Assembly: GCA_013002165.1 (NCBI GenBank)
Contig: JABDKO010000220.1
Coordinates: forward strand, 1-64,000
Origin: Rhodothermales bacterium
GTDB taxonomy: Bacteria; Bacteroidota; Rhodothermia; Rhodothermales; JABDKH01
Length of the DNA: 64,000 bases
Reading direction: 5' to 3'
Within the stretch, counting starts at the first letter, position 1. Each line of letters begins with the position of its first letter. A program made the translations under genes and the position numbers. The notes below the pieces were generated by a model. That model was not told where the DNA came from. It did not search any database and saw only the letters and a list, made by a program, of their open reading frames with translations. Of this stretch, positions 29,907-39,900 are shown one piece after another.

Positions 29907-30722
29907 CTAGTTTGTATCTGGAATCCAGGCGACGATTCGCAATGGGGCTCCACTGCCTTTGTCAATCTTCATAGGCAGCGCCATGACAAACGACCCGGCT
30001 GCCGGAAGCGCTTCAAGGTTCGCGACGTTCTCAAATCCGGGGATGTTCTGCTCAAATAGAACCTGATGACTTTCAAATAGTGTCGACTGCCCCCGATCAA
30101 GGCTGGCAGTGTCAATTCCCACAGCTGCGATTTTTCTATTGTTCACTATCCATTGAGCAGCTTCCGGATGAATTCCGGGAAAATGCAGTTTTGCGACCGC
30201 CTCGGACCCGCGTTCGTCTGTTCCGAGATAGCTGGCTCTGTCGGGCCAGAACTGTCCAAAACCGGTTCTGAAAAGGAGAATACTACCCTCCGGAATCCGC
30301 CCGTTCATCTCCTCCCAGGCAAGAAGATCACCGGGACGAATCTGATAATCCGGATCGTCGGATACATCCGTAGAAACGTCTACCACAACAGCAGCTCCGA
30401 TCAAATTAGCAACTGGAATCTGGTCAACAGTCTGTCTGTCCCGAAAGAAATGAATCGGTGCATCCAGGTGAGTTCCACCGTGTTCTGCTCCACGATAGCT
30501 GTGCGCCTCATAATAGAAGCCGCCGGGTGTTTCTCCGGCCGTACCGAACTCGAACTCGAAGCCCTCAGCAGTTGGCCAGTAAACAGTCTGCTCGTTGAAG
30601 GTGTACGTGAGATCTACAAATGATCCACTAGCAAGCAGACTGGCTATCGAATCTGAATCGGTCTGTTTCGTCGCGCAGCCTGCGAGAATCAAAAGGCTAC
30701 ATAGAGCAATACATTTCATCAT
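29907..30722 (-). CDS. Cyclase family lipoprotein (kynurenine-formamidase-like fold)
   Basis: FVDLTYTFNEQTVYWP, GGTHLDAPIHF metal motif, lipobox LILAGC. Confidence 0.85.
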   Translation of the reverse strand: MMKCIALCSLLILAGCATKQTDSDSIASLLASGSFVDLTYTFNEQTVYWPTAEGFEFEFGTAGETPGGFYYEAHSYRGAEHGGTHLDAPIHFFRDRQTVDQIPVANLIGAAVVVDVSTDVSDDPDYQIRPGDLLAWEEMNGRIPEGSILLFRTGFGQFWPDRASYLGTDERGSEAVAKLHFPGIHPEAAQWIVNNRKIAAVGIDTASLDRGQSTLFESHQVLFEQNIPGFENVANLEALPAAGSFVMALPMKIDKGSGAPLRIVAWIPDTN

Positions 30723-32347
30723 TATTGAGTTGGCGGTGTGACGCTGATTCTGGCTAGCAGATTGACATCGGGGTCCACAACTACTCGTTCAGGTTTAACA
30801 TCTGCGGGGAATGTGTACCGACCACTACCGGCAGACATCCGGAACTGATGAACCTCTGATTGACTGCCATCAGGATTGTCAAACCTCAGCTGTACGGGGA
30901 GTTGGTACACATACCTTCCGATATGCGATTGACGAGCATCAACTATGACCCGCCTTTCCAATTCGTTGTAACTCCACGACACATCCAGTGCAGGGATGGA
31001 AGGTGTAAATATCCATTGATCAAAAAACCAGGCAAGATCTACGCCTGACACATCTTCCATCACCGCTGCAAAGTCCGACGTCAAGGCGTTCGAGTCGCGA
31101 TGCTTTGCGTAGTAGTTCCTGATCCCTTCCCAGAATGTTTCATCGCCGATTTCCCTCCGCAACATATGCAGGACCCAGCCGCCTTTCTGATAAGTGTTTG
31201 TTGAGAGCAGGTTTGTCAGCACCGTTATCGAAGTATCGACCACCGGACTGTCCGGATTGGCATCGGCATAGTTACTGATGGACTGACGCGATGATGTCAG
31301 TCTTTCGTTCATCCGTGCTGTTCCATACATGTGCTCCATGTATAGATTCGTAAAGTACGTAGCAAAGCCCTCACTGAGCCACACGTGATGAAAATGTTGC
31401 TCTGTTACCGAGTCGCCAAACCATTGGTGCGCAATTTCATGAGCGAATAATGTCTCCGAACCTCGCCGGCCGTCAATAGAGTTCTCGTGATAGAAGATAC
31501 TGCCAGCATTCTCCATGCCACCGTAAATCGTCTTGGACTGGACATTGGCCAGTTTCTCATATGGGAACGGTCCAATCTTGTCTACGAAATAGTCTAGGAT
31601 AGGCCATGCCATACGGTAGTCGTAAAATCCCTTGTCTCTTTCCTGCGGATACACCCAGCTTTGCAGCGGCACAGAGTGAAAGACCCCTACATGGTCTACA
31701 GCAAAGCGTGCAACACCAATTACCATAACCTTGGTGGCAAGCGGCACACCGGACTCCCATCGGGTCAAGCGTGATCCATCTGCGTTGTGGCTCTCTTCTC
31801 TCAGCCTTCCATTTGCTACAACCTGGTAGTGATCAGGAGCCGTGACGGCAAACGCAACCGTCGCCTTGTCGGCCGGTTTGTCGACGACGGAAAGCCAGTT
31901 CCGGGCTCTATTCGGCCAGTTGTCTCCGAAAAAAGTGCGGTCGCCATGCTTGTTTCTGGAAATGATCAGCCCATCCCGGGGAATACCGGAATACGCGATC
32001 TCGACCAGTACTTCGTCACCAGGGCTCGCCGGTGCGACGAGATCAATAGTCACTCGATCATCAGAGTGCATGAAGGATGTATTCAATCCATCAACGGAAA
32101 CACTGGAAATCGCCATCCCTTTTCCGTCGGCTCCAGTGCCGACGAGGTCAAGTGTGACGGAAGACGTCGACTGTAGCACGATTAGATGGATAGCCGCTGC
32201 AACCTCAACTCTATCCGAATCGTCACTGAGCGTGATGTCAAACGCGTAGTGCGTGATATCTACTGTGTCGTCTGCACGAGATTCCGAAAAAGCAAAAAGA
32301 ACTATAACACAAACTGTGCAATAAAAGACACGAGCGATGCGTATCAT
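30722..32347 (-). CDS. M1 family metallopeptidase
   Basis: GGMENAG exopeptidase-type motif and HEIAHQWFGD...WLSEGFATY zinc site. Confidence 0.94.
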   Translation of the reverse strand: MIRIARVFYCTVCVIVLFAFSESRADDTVDITHYAFDITLSDDSDRVEVAAAIHLIVLQSTSSVTLDLVGTGADGKGMAISSVSVDGLNTSFMHSDDRVTIDLVAPASPGDEVLVEIAYSGIPRDGLIISRNKHGDRTFFGDNWPNRARNWLSVVDKPADKATVAFAVTAPDHYQVVANGRLREESHNADGSRLTRWESGVPLATKVMVIGVARFAVDHVGVFHSVPLQSWVYPQERDKGFYDYRMAWPILDYFVDKIGPFPYEKLANVQSKTIYGGMENAGSIFYHENSIDGRRGSETLFAHEIAHQWFGDSVTEQHFHHVWLSEGFATYFTNLYMEHMYGTARMNERLTSSRQSISNYADANPDSPVVDTSITVLTNLLSTNTYQKGGWVLHMLRREIGDETFWEGIRNYYAKHRDSNALTSDFAAVMEDVSGVDLAWFFDQWIFTPSIPALDVSWSYNELERRVIVDARQSHIGRYVYQLPVQLRFDNPDGSQSEVHQFRMSAGSGRYTFPADVKPERVVVDPDVNLLARISVTPPTQ

Positions 32348-32453
32348 ACGAGCTTGTCCTCTGAAGCGATACTACTGGAAACGATTACGGTAGGGTAAAA
32401 GTCTGTAACAAGCAACAGAACTACCTGCGATCGAAAGCCGTACTGTTGTACCT

Positions 32454-34253
32454 ATGCGGCCACTTGCCCATCTCAATAAGTTCTACTGGAAGTACCGGTG
32501 GCTTTTCATTCCCGGTCTCTTGTGTGCGGTCGGCTCAGCGATATTCTCGCTGATGGTTCCAATGATTGTCCGGCAGGCTGTCGACAATATCCCGATATTT
32601 GTTCGAGTGTACGCACCGTTGTCAGATTCGTCTGTTGCGGAGTCGCTTCATGGCTCGTTCTTCACGACGCTCCTGCTGTACGGACTGATTATAATTTCTC
32701 TGAGTCTGTTTTCCGGGGTTTTTTCGTTTCTCATGCGACAGACTATCGTTGTGGCATCACGGCACATCGAATACGATCTGCGAAACCGTCTCTACGATCA
32801 CATCCAGGGAATGTCGAGACGTTTCTATATAGACAATTCCACCGGTGACATCATTACGCGCGCGACGAGCGATATCGAGCAGGTACGTCGATACATTGGT
32901 CCGGCAATAATGTACCTGACACGAGCACTGGTCATTGTTGTGACGGCCATCACGGTGATGTTTATAATCTCGCCCCGGCTGACGCTTTTCGCAATAATTC
33001 CGATGCCGTTCCTTGCTGTTGCCGTGTTCTTCGTTGCCCACCTTGTTCACAAGCGAAGCGACGAGCTGCAGAAGCAATACTCCAGTCTCACGACCCTGGT
33101 GCAGGAAGCTCTCTCAGGGATCCGGGTCGTCAAGGCATACACCCGGGAGGAGCACGAGGCGAAGTCCTTCTCTCGTGAGAGTGATGAATACCGGAGGCGG
33201 ATGCTCGACCTCGCGGCAGTCGAAGCGGCATTTCGTCCTGTCTTTATCCTTCTGATAGGCATGTCAACCATCATTGTCGTCTGGGTTGGCGGCCGGCTTG
33301 CTATGGAAGGTGCCATTTCCATCGGTAATATTGCCGAGTACATCATTTATGTTGCACTCATGACCTGGCCCGTCGCGGCCGTCGGGTTTGTGATTACGAT
33401 GGTGCAGCGAGCCTCGGCTTCCATGTCGCGTTTGCAGGAGATCCTGGACTCTGAGCCCGATGTCACAGATGGCTCACAGACGGACACTTCTATAGATCGC
33501 GTCGATGGTAGAATCCGGTTCTCAGATGTCAATTTCAGCTACAAGGATGGCCAGAATGTCCTGTCCGATATTCGTTTCGAACTCGATGCGGGTCAGATGC
33601 TGGCCATTGTCGGTCGAACCGGTGCCGGCAAGAGTACACTCGTCTCCCTGATTCCGCGCCTGATGGATCCGACTGGCGGGACCGTCTACATAGGCGGTAA
33701 AGATGCTCGCACGATTCCGATCGCAGTGCTGAGAAAGGCGATCGGGTACGTTCCACAGGAGGTATTCCTTTTCAACGAAAGCATCGACAACAATATTCGA
33801 TTTGGAGATATCGAGGCCACGGAGTCGACAGTTGAGGCCGCTGCTCGAAATGCCGTTCTTTTCGATAATATCATGGAGCTCCCGGAGAAATTTGAGACAA
33901 TGGTCGGGGAGCGCGGCGTTACTGTCTCCGGCGGCCAGAAACAAAGGACGTCAATTGCCAGAGCACTTGTTCGCGCACCCGAGATTCTCATCTTTGATGA
34001 CGCACTGTCTGCCGTGGATACCGACACAGAGCGTCGGATTCTCCGCAACCTCAAAACGCAGCAAGGTGAGCGTACGCTGGTGATCGTAAGCCATCGAATT
34101 TCTGCCGTTCAGGATGCAGACTTGATTCTCGTTCTCGACGATGGCAACGTTGTTCAGCGAGGCACACACGATGACCTTGTCAGGGAGGAGGGACTGTACG
34201 CAAACCTTTACCGGCAACAACAGCTCGAAGAAGAAATCGAGGCGATTGCGTAG
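32454..34253 (+). CDS. ABC transporter, fused permease/ATPase (exporter type)
   Basis: TM domain plus GRTGAGKST, VSGGQKQRTSIARAL, ILIFDDALSAVD. Confidence 0.93.
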   Translation: MRPLAHLNKFYWKYRWLFIPGLLCAVGSAIFSLMVPMIVRQAVDNIPIFVRVYAPLSDSSVAESLHGSFFTTLLLYGLIIISLSLFSGVFSFLMRQTIVVASRHIEYDLRNRLYDHIQGMSRRFYIDNSTGDIITRATSDIEQVRRYIGPAIMYLTRALVIVVTAITVMFIISPRLTLFAIIPMPFLAVAVFFVAHLVHKRSDELQKQYSSLTTLVQEALSGIRVVKAYTREEHEAKSFSRESDEYRRRMLDLAAVEAAFRPVFILLIGMSTIIVVWVGGRLAMEGAISIGNIAEYIIYVALMTWPVAAVGFVITMVQRASASMSRLQEILDSEPDVTDGSQTDTSIDRVDGRIRFSDVNFSYKDGQNVLSDIRFELDAGQMLAIVGRTGAGKSTLVSLIPRLMDPTGGTVYIGGKDARTIPIAVLRKAIGYVPQEVFLFNESIDNNIRFGDIEATESTVEAAARNAVLFDNIMELPEKFETMVGERGVTVSGGQKQRTSIARALVRAPEILIFDDALSAVDTDTERRILRNLKTQQGERTLVIVSHRISAVQDADLILVLDDGNVVQRGTHDDLVREEGLYANLYRQQQLEEEIEAIA

Positions 34254-34258
34254 GACGA

Positions 34259-35194
34259 TTGAGGCAAGTTTTTGATATAACACCCCTGGGTACAAGTTCA
34301 GCAGCTCCGATGCATGGGCGACATTTATCGTCTGTACTTGTCAGGGTTGGCTCCACACAGCTACTTATCGATTGCGGTGAGGCGACACAATTTCAACTTT
34401 CTGCCTCTCGCTACAAGCCCGGTAAGCTATCCACAATCTTGATATCGCATCTCCATGGCGATCACTGGTATGGCCTTCCCGGACTGCTCGCATCTCTTTC
34501 ACTGGCTGGAAGAACCCGGCGTCTGCAGATTGTTGGCCCGGACGAACTGGAGGGAGTGCTGCGAAGGATTCCCGGATTAAAGGAAGATGAGCTGGCATAC
34601 CCTATCGATTTCATATCTACTAACTCGTCGGATTCGCTAAACCTGAAAAAAGGAATACGCATTTCCTGGGCAGCGCTTGACCATGGAGTACCGTGCGTCG
34701 GATATCGAATTGAAGAGCCGGGCGGCGAGGGGAATCTCGACGTGGACAAGGCGAGGAGCTTCGGAGTTGTGGATTTTCAGGACTACCAACGCCTAAAGGA
34801 TGGTCAATCGGTAGAGAACAAGCTTGGTCAGGAAATCAGCCCATCGGAAGTCATCAGTCCCGGCAAGCCGGGCAGGGTATTCGCGTACGTGAGCGACACG
34901 CGCCCCTGCGAGAATGGAATTATGCTGGGACGAAACGCCCAGCTGCTGATGCACGAGGCCACGTTTATGGAGGACATGCGATCCCGGGCCGAGGCTACGG
35001 GACATTCGACCGCTCTCGATGCGGCCCGGGTTGCGAAGCAGGCACGCGCGGCACGATTACTTCTAACTCATTTCAGTGCTCGATATGAGGATGCAGAAAT
35101 AGTTGCTCTCGAAGCCCAGACAGTATTTCCGAATACGTCGGCAGCTGTTGAACTCGCACCCGAAGCCGTCGAGGAACTTGCTGAACGAATATGA
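34259..35194 (+). CDS. rnz: Ribonuclease Z (TTG start)
   Basis: LGTSSAAPMHGRHLSS, LISHLHGDHWYGLPGLL, HSTALDAARVAKQARAARLLLTHFSARY. Confidence 0.92.
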   Translation: MRQVFDITPLGTSSAAPMHGRHLSSVLVRVGSTQLLIDCGEATQFQLSASRYKPGKLSTILISHLHGDHWYGLPGLLASLSLAGRTRRLQIVGPDELEGVLRRIPGLKEDELAYPIDFISTNSSDSLNLKKGIRISWAALDHGVPCVGYRIEEPGGEGNLDVDKARSFGVVDFQDYQRLKDGQSVENKLGQEISPSEVISPGKPGRVFAYVSDTRPCENGIMLGRNAQLLMHEATFMEDMRSRAEATGHSTALDAARVAKQARAARLLLTHFSARYEDAEIVALEAQTVFPNTSAAVELAPEAVEELAERI

Positions 35195-36999
35195 GCGACA
35201 AGGAAAAAGATAGTCAGGGACTTGACGGCAAGCTTCTGCGGCGAATCATTCGATTCTTGCTGCCCTACAAATACTGGGTCGCGCTGGCATTCGTCACAGT
35301 TATTACCGCAGCCTTCCTCGGTCCACTGCGCCCCAAGCTGGTACAGCTGGCCATTGATGAGCACGTGGTTCAGGGAGATATGGATGGTCTTCAGAGGATG
35401 GTGTCCCTGCTGTTCATCGTCCTCTTCGCCGAGGGTGTCCTGTCGTTTTTCAATACCTACCTGACGCAGTGGATCGGTCAGCAGGCCATTTACGACCTGA
35501 GACACAAGGTGTATCGCCACATTCAGAAGCAGTCACTGAGCTTCTTTGATCGGAATCCCATCGGTCGACTAATAACCCGTGTAACAAGCGATGTTGAGTC
35601 GCTGAGCAATGTACTCTCAGCCGGAGTCGTAACGATCCTCGGTGATCTGTTCAAACTCATCTTCATTGCGTACTTCATGTTTACGCTGAACTGGGTACTT
35701 GCGCTGGTTACACTGGCAGTACTGCCGATCATGATCCGCGTAACGTTCTGGTTTCGTGCAGTGGTACGCGATCAGTATCGAGAAACTCGCAAGCAGGTCG
35801 CAAGGCTCAACTCGTTTCTCCAGGAGCACGTGACAGGGATGCAGATTGTTCAGCTGTTCGGCCGGGAGAAGGCTGAGATGGCCCGGTTCGAAGAGATAAA
35901 CAACGACCACCGCGCCGCGCAGATCAAGACTATATTTTACTTCGCTCTTTTCTGGCCGGCAATCGACATCGTTGCATCTACTGCGCTCGGTCTGGTTATC
36001 TGGATCGGCGGTCTCCGCGCACTGGGTGGAACATTGACGCTCGGAGTACTGATCGCCTTTATCCAATACGCCCGGCAGTTCTTCGAGCCAATCAGAAATT
36101 TGAGCGATCAGTACAATACACTGCAGAGTGCTATGGCTGGAGCGGAACGAATCTTCGGACTTCTCGACCACCAGCAATCTTTGCCGGAATCCGGGTCGCC
36201 AGTTGCAATTGAACGAGCAAAAGGAAAAATCGAATTCCGGAATGTGTGGTTCCGATACGATTCCGCCGAGCCACCCTCGGATGAAGAGTCTGAACACAGG
36301 GAAGAATCCTGGGTGTTGAAAAACGTCTCTTTCGTAGTAAACCCCGGCGAGAGCTGTGCAATTGTAGGTGCGACGGGTGCAGGGAAGACAACTATAATCA
36401 GTCTCTTGCTCCGGTTTTATGATATACAGAAAGGGCAGATCCTGCTTGACGATATCGATATCAAGGAGTATGCCCTCCAGGACCTGCGACACGTTATCGG
36501 TCTGGTTCTACAAGATGTCTTTCTCTTTTCTGGATCAATCGAAAAAAACATTACACTCGGCAACGAGTCCATCACGCGGGAGATGGTCGTGGAAGCTGCA
36601 CGGCTGATTGAGGCGGATCGCTTCATCGACCGCTTGCCCGATGGTTATGACCAGAATGTACGGGAACGAGGTATGGTCTTGTCGTTCGGGCAGCGACAAC
36701 TCCTATCGTTCGTTCGGGCAGTCGTATACAATCCTTCTATTCTCGTTCTCGACGAGGCTACGTCCAGTGTTGACACGGCTTCGGAAGAAGTGATCCAGCG
36801 CGCGCTTGAGAAGCTTCTGGAAGGCCGGACGTCAATCGTAATTGCGCACCGACTGTCGACTATTCAGCATGCTGACAATATTCTGGTCATGCACAAGGGT
36901 CAGATCCACGAACAGGGGAACCATCAGCAGCTGCTTGCCATTGACGGCCTGTACAGGAAGCTGTATGAACTCCAGTACAAGGAGCAGGAGGCAGCGTAA
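35191..36999 (+). CDS. ABC transporter, fused permease/ATPase (exporter type)
   Basis: TM domain plus GATGAGKTT, LSFGQRQLLSFVRAV, ILVLDEATSSVD; 4-bp overlap with rnz. Confidence 0.93.
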   Translation: MSDKEKDSQGLDGKLLRRIIRFLLPYKYWVALAFVTVITAAFLGPLRPKLVQLAIDEHVVQGDMDGLQRMVSLLFIVLFAEGVLSFFNTYLTQWIGQQAIYDLRHKVYRHIQKQSLSFFDRNPIGRLITRVTSDVESLSNVLSAGVVTILGDLFKLIFIAYFMFTLNWVLALVTLAVLPIMIRVTFWFRAVVRDQYRETRKQVARLNSFLQEHVTGMQIVQLFGREKAEMARFEEINNDHRAAQIKTIFYFALFWPAIDIVASTALGLVIWIGGLRALGGTLTLGVLIAFIQYARQFFEPIRNLSDQYNTLQSAMAGAERIFGLLDHQQSLPESGSPVAIERAKGKIEFRNVWFRYDSAEPPSDEESEHREESWVLKNVSFVVNPGESCAIVGATGAGKTTIISLLLRFYDIQKGQILLDDIDIKEYALQDLRHVIGLVLQDVFLFSGSIEKNITLGNESITREMVVEAARLIEADRFIDRLPDGYDQNVRERGMVLSFGQRQLLSFVRAVVYNPSILVLDEATSSVDTASEEVIQRALEKLLEGRTSIVIAHRLSTIQHADNILVMHKGQIHEQGNHQQLLAIDGLYRKLYELQYKEQEAA

Positions 37000-37038
37000 C
37001 AAAAAAATGAGCTCCGGGCTGCAACTATTGATTATATC

Positions 37039-37054
37039 ATCGTATATTTACGAT
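37039..37054. promoter_or_regulatory. Candidate ArsR operator
   Basis: Inverted repeat ATCGT-N6-ACGAT 17 bp upstream of arsR start. Confidence 0.55.
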
Positions 37055-37070
37055 AAACGATAGAATAACC

Positions 37071-37400
37071 ATGACAACGGCAAAAACAGACGCTTTCGAA
37101 TTGACGGTATCGAGGGCTGCAGCATTTGCGAAGGCACTTGCTCACCCGGCACGAATTCAGATACTACAGGTCCTGGCGCGTAAGAAAACTTGTGTGTGCG
37201 GCGAAGTGGTTAGTGAACTGCCACTGGCTCAGTCGACGGTTTCCCAGCATCTGAAGGCCCTGAAACAGGCTGGATTGATTACCGGAGAGATCGACGGACC
37301 CGCAGTATGCTACTGCATTGATGCACGAGCATTCAATAGTATCAGGAAAGAGTTCGTCAGTATCCTTGATTCGATCACCGCTGATGTGGACTGCTGTTAA
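37071..37400 (+). CDS. arsR: ArsR family transcriptional regulator
   Basis: [48 protein letters not shown]. Confidence 0.93.
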   Translation: MTTAKTDAFELTVSRAAAFAKALAHPARIQILQVLARKKTCVCGEVVSELPLAQSTVSQHLKALKQAGLITGEIDGPAVCYCIDARAFNSIRKEFVSILDSITADVDCC

Positions 37401-37412
37401 TGAGGCACAACG

Positions 37413-38291
37413 ATGATTACTACCATAGAAATTGAAAAAGAAGACGTTGCGTGCTGCGGCGATGATTGCTGCTCAGATACGTCTGAAGCTGAATCACTCG
37501 AAACGGCACAGGAGAGTGATATTAAAATTGCAGTGAAAGAGAACTACGGACGCATCGCTGATGCTGCTGCCACTGGCGCAGGATGCGGATGCGGGTGTGG
37601 TGACTCGAAGAGCATTGCGCCAACAAAATACAATCAGATGGATGGCTATGCGATTGACGCGGACCTCGGTCTCGGTTGTGGTCTTCCAAATCAATTTGCC
37701 GAACTGCAGGATGGCGAGTTCGTCCTCGACCTGGGCTCCGGCGCTGGTCTGGATGCGTTTATATCCCGCAAGGCGGTAGGAGAAGCCGGAAGCGTTGTAG
37801 GTGTCGATATGACACCATCAATGATTGAACTCGCAAACAAGAACAAGGCGAAGCTTGGCTATTCCAATGTCGACTTTCGTCTCGGAGAGCTTGAAGATCT
37901 ACCTGTAGAAACCAACGTAGTTGATGTAGCCATCAGCAATTGCGTTTTCAATCTCGTGCCAGACAAACGCAAGGCGTTTGCCGAGCTATTCCGCGTCCTG
38001 AAAACCGGTGGTCGATTTAGCATATCCGACATTGTTTACAGTGGAGAGCTTCCACAATCCGTGAGAGACTCGGTCAACCTTTATGTTGGATGTGTTGCGG
38101 GTGCTGTGAGTCTTGAAACCTACGTGAACATGCTACTGGAAACAGGATTCTACAACATTGCAATACGATCAATCTCCACAATACAGCTGGATGGTTTTAC
38201 TGCAACAGATGACGATGAGAAAGCTGTGGCGGAGTTCCTGGAATCTGGAGGACGCGTATTGAGCATAACAGTGACCGGTGATCGCGCTTAA
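37413..38291 (+). CDS. arsM: Arsenite S-adenosylmethyltransferase
   Basis: VLDLGSGAGLDAFISRKAVG, LGCGLPNQFAEL, SNCVFNLVPDK; adjacent to arsR. Confidence 0.94.
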   Translation: MITTIEIEKEDVACCGDDCCSDTSEAESLETAQESDIKIAVKENYGRIADAAATGAGCGCGCGDSKSIAPTKYNQMDGYAIDADLGLGCGLPNQFAELQDGEFVLDLGSGAGLDAFISRKAVGEAGSVVGVDMTPSMIELANKNKAKLGYSNVDFRLGELEDLPVETNVVDVAISNCVFNLVPDKRKAFAELFRVLKTGGRFSISDIVYSGELPQSVRDSVNLYVGCVAGAVSLETYVNMLLETGFYNIAIRSISTIQLDGFTATDDDEKAVAEFLESGGRVLSITVTGDRA

Positions 38292-38390
38292 AAGGGGAAT
38301 TTGCGTGGAGGCAGTAACAATTGGCACTGGATGACTACAAATGCGTATCATGGTCACTTTTGAATCATTCCAGGGTAAAGGACAATCAAT

Positions 38391-38726
38391 ATGCCTGATA
38401 CGTATTACCGCCCGGAGGATCTGGGTAAGTTCGGCGAAATCGCAGAGGGTAGTCCCGATCTGGCTAAAGCCTTCTTCTCCTACTACGGCCAAGTATTTGA
38501 AGATGGCGCCCTCAGTGCACGCGAGAAGGCCCTAATAGCACTTGCCGTTGCACATACGGTTCAATGCCCGTATTGCATCGACGCATTCACAACCGATTGC
38601 CTTGAGAAAGGATCGGACCTTGAACAGATGACGGAAGCGGTCCATGTTGCCGTAGCCATCAGGGGTGGTGCATCACTCGTACATGGTGTGCAAATGCTCG
38701 AACAAACAAAACGGATGACCATGTAG
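38391..38726 (+). CDS. Carboxymuconolactone decarboxylase/AhpD-like protein (arsenosugar-associated peroxidase-like)
   Basis: LSAREKALIALAVAHTVQCPYCIDAFT CxxC motif; between arsM and arsS. Confidence 0.88.
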   Translation: MPDTYYRPEDLGKFGEIAEGSPDLAKAFFSYYGQVFEDGALSAREKALIALAVAHTVQCPYCIDAFTTDCLEKGSDLEQMTEAVHVAVAIRGGASLVHGVQMLEQTKRMTM

Positions 38727-38734
38727 GAGGTGGA

Positions 38735-39868
38735 ATGGCGCTGAAGAGTAGAGTGGATAGTGATTTGATCGAGATCCCGACCCTGGATGTTGATGGCCCG
38801 AGGCGTACAACATCCCTTCAGGAACGGCGATCGCCATTGACTGTGCCGGATGAGCAACTCCGGGAACTGGATAGGTTGCATCTGAAGATTGGTCCTTCGC
38901 AAACAGGTAACTTCGACGAAGATCTTCAAGTATCAGGATGGTCTGATTTCCGGCCGAGTTCACTGGACATATTCCAGATTAATGTCGGAAAGCTGTGCAA
39001 CATGACATGCGCACATTGTCATGTTGACTCCGGTCCTGATCGGGTCAGTGAGAACATGGATCGGGAGACCATCGACGAATGCATCGACGCCATCAAAAGA
39101 TCTGGTGCGCACACTGTAGATCTCACCGGCGGCGCACCCGAGCTCAACCCGCATTTCGAATATCTGGTCGATGCCTGCATCGATATGGGATTGCACGTAA
39201 TTGATCGCTGCAATCTGACAATCCTTACAGTCAACCGTTTCCAGCACTTGCCGGAGTGGTTCGCCGAACGAGGCGTTGAAGTCGTCTGCTCGCTCCCGCA
39301 CTACCGCCGGACCGGGACAGATGCCCAGCGGGGTGACGGCACGTACGACAAATCGATACGTGCGCTCCGGTCCCTGAATGATGCAGGTTACGGACTGGGG
39401 CACGAGGATAAGATTTTGACGCTCGTGACAAATCCGGTTGGCGCTTTTCTGGCGGGAAGTCAGAGTTCACTGGAGTCCGAATGGCAGGCGGCGCTGAAAA
39501 AGAATCACGATGTTTCTTTCGATCGGCTTCTCGCGCTGAATAACATGCCGATGTCTCGTTACCTCGAGTGGCTTCTCTCCAGGGGTCACCTTGAGACGTA
39601 CATGATCAAGCTGGTGAACGCATTCAATCCAGCGACCATCTCGGGACTGATGTGCAGAAATACACTTTCTGTAAACTGGGAAGGCTACCTGTTTGATTGT
39701 GATTTCAATCAGCAGCTTGAAATGAGCTTGCACCTCAACGGATCTACAAGACCACACGTTCGGGATTTCGATCTGGAGCACTGGCTAGCGCATGAGATTC
39801 GTACGGAACGACATTGCTACGGCTGCACCGCAGGTGCGGGCAGTGGATGCGGCGGTGCCATAACCTGA
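38735..39868 (+). CDS. arsS: Arsenosugar biosynthesis radical SAM protein
   Basis: QINVGKLCNMTCAHCHVDSGPDR radical SAM motif; C-terminal HCYGCTAGAGSGCGG; strong GGAGGTGG SD upstream. Confidence 0.92.
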   Translation: MALKSRVDSDLIEIPTLDVDGPRRTTSLQERRSPLTVPDEQLRELDRLHLKIGPSQTGNFDEDLQVSGWSDFRPSSLDIFQINVGKLCNMTCAHCHVDSGPDRVSENMDRETIDECIDAIKRSGAHTVDLTGGAPELNPHFEYLVDACIDMGLHVIDRCNLTILTVNRFQHLPEWFAERGVEVVCSLPHYRRTGTDAQRGDGTYDKSIRALRSLNDAGYGLGHEDKILTLVTNPVGAFLAGSQSSLESEWQAALKKNHDVSFDRLLALNNMPMSRYLEWLLSRGHLETYMIKLVNAFNPATISGLMCRNTLSVNWEGYLFDCDFNQQLEMSLHLNGSTRPHVRDFDLEHWLAHEIRTERHCYGCTAGAGSGCGGAIT

Positions 39869-39900
39869 CGTCCTTCCTGACGAACTGGGGGTCTGGCTGA

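Noticed and set aside
39820-39868. Selenocysteine version of ArsS
   Set aside because: C-terminal CTAGAGSGCGG uses TGC codons and there is no in-frame TGA before the stop
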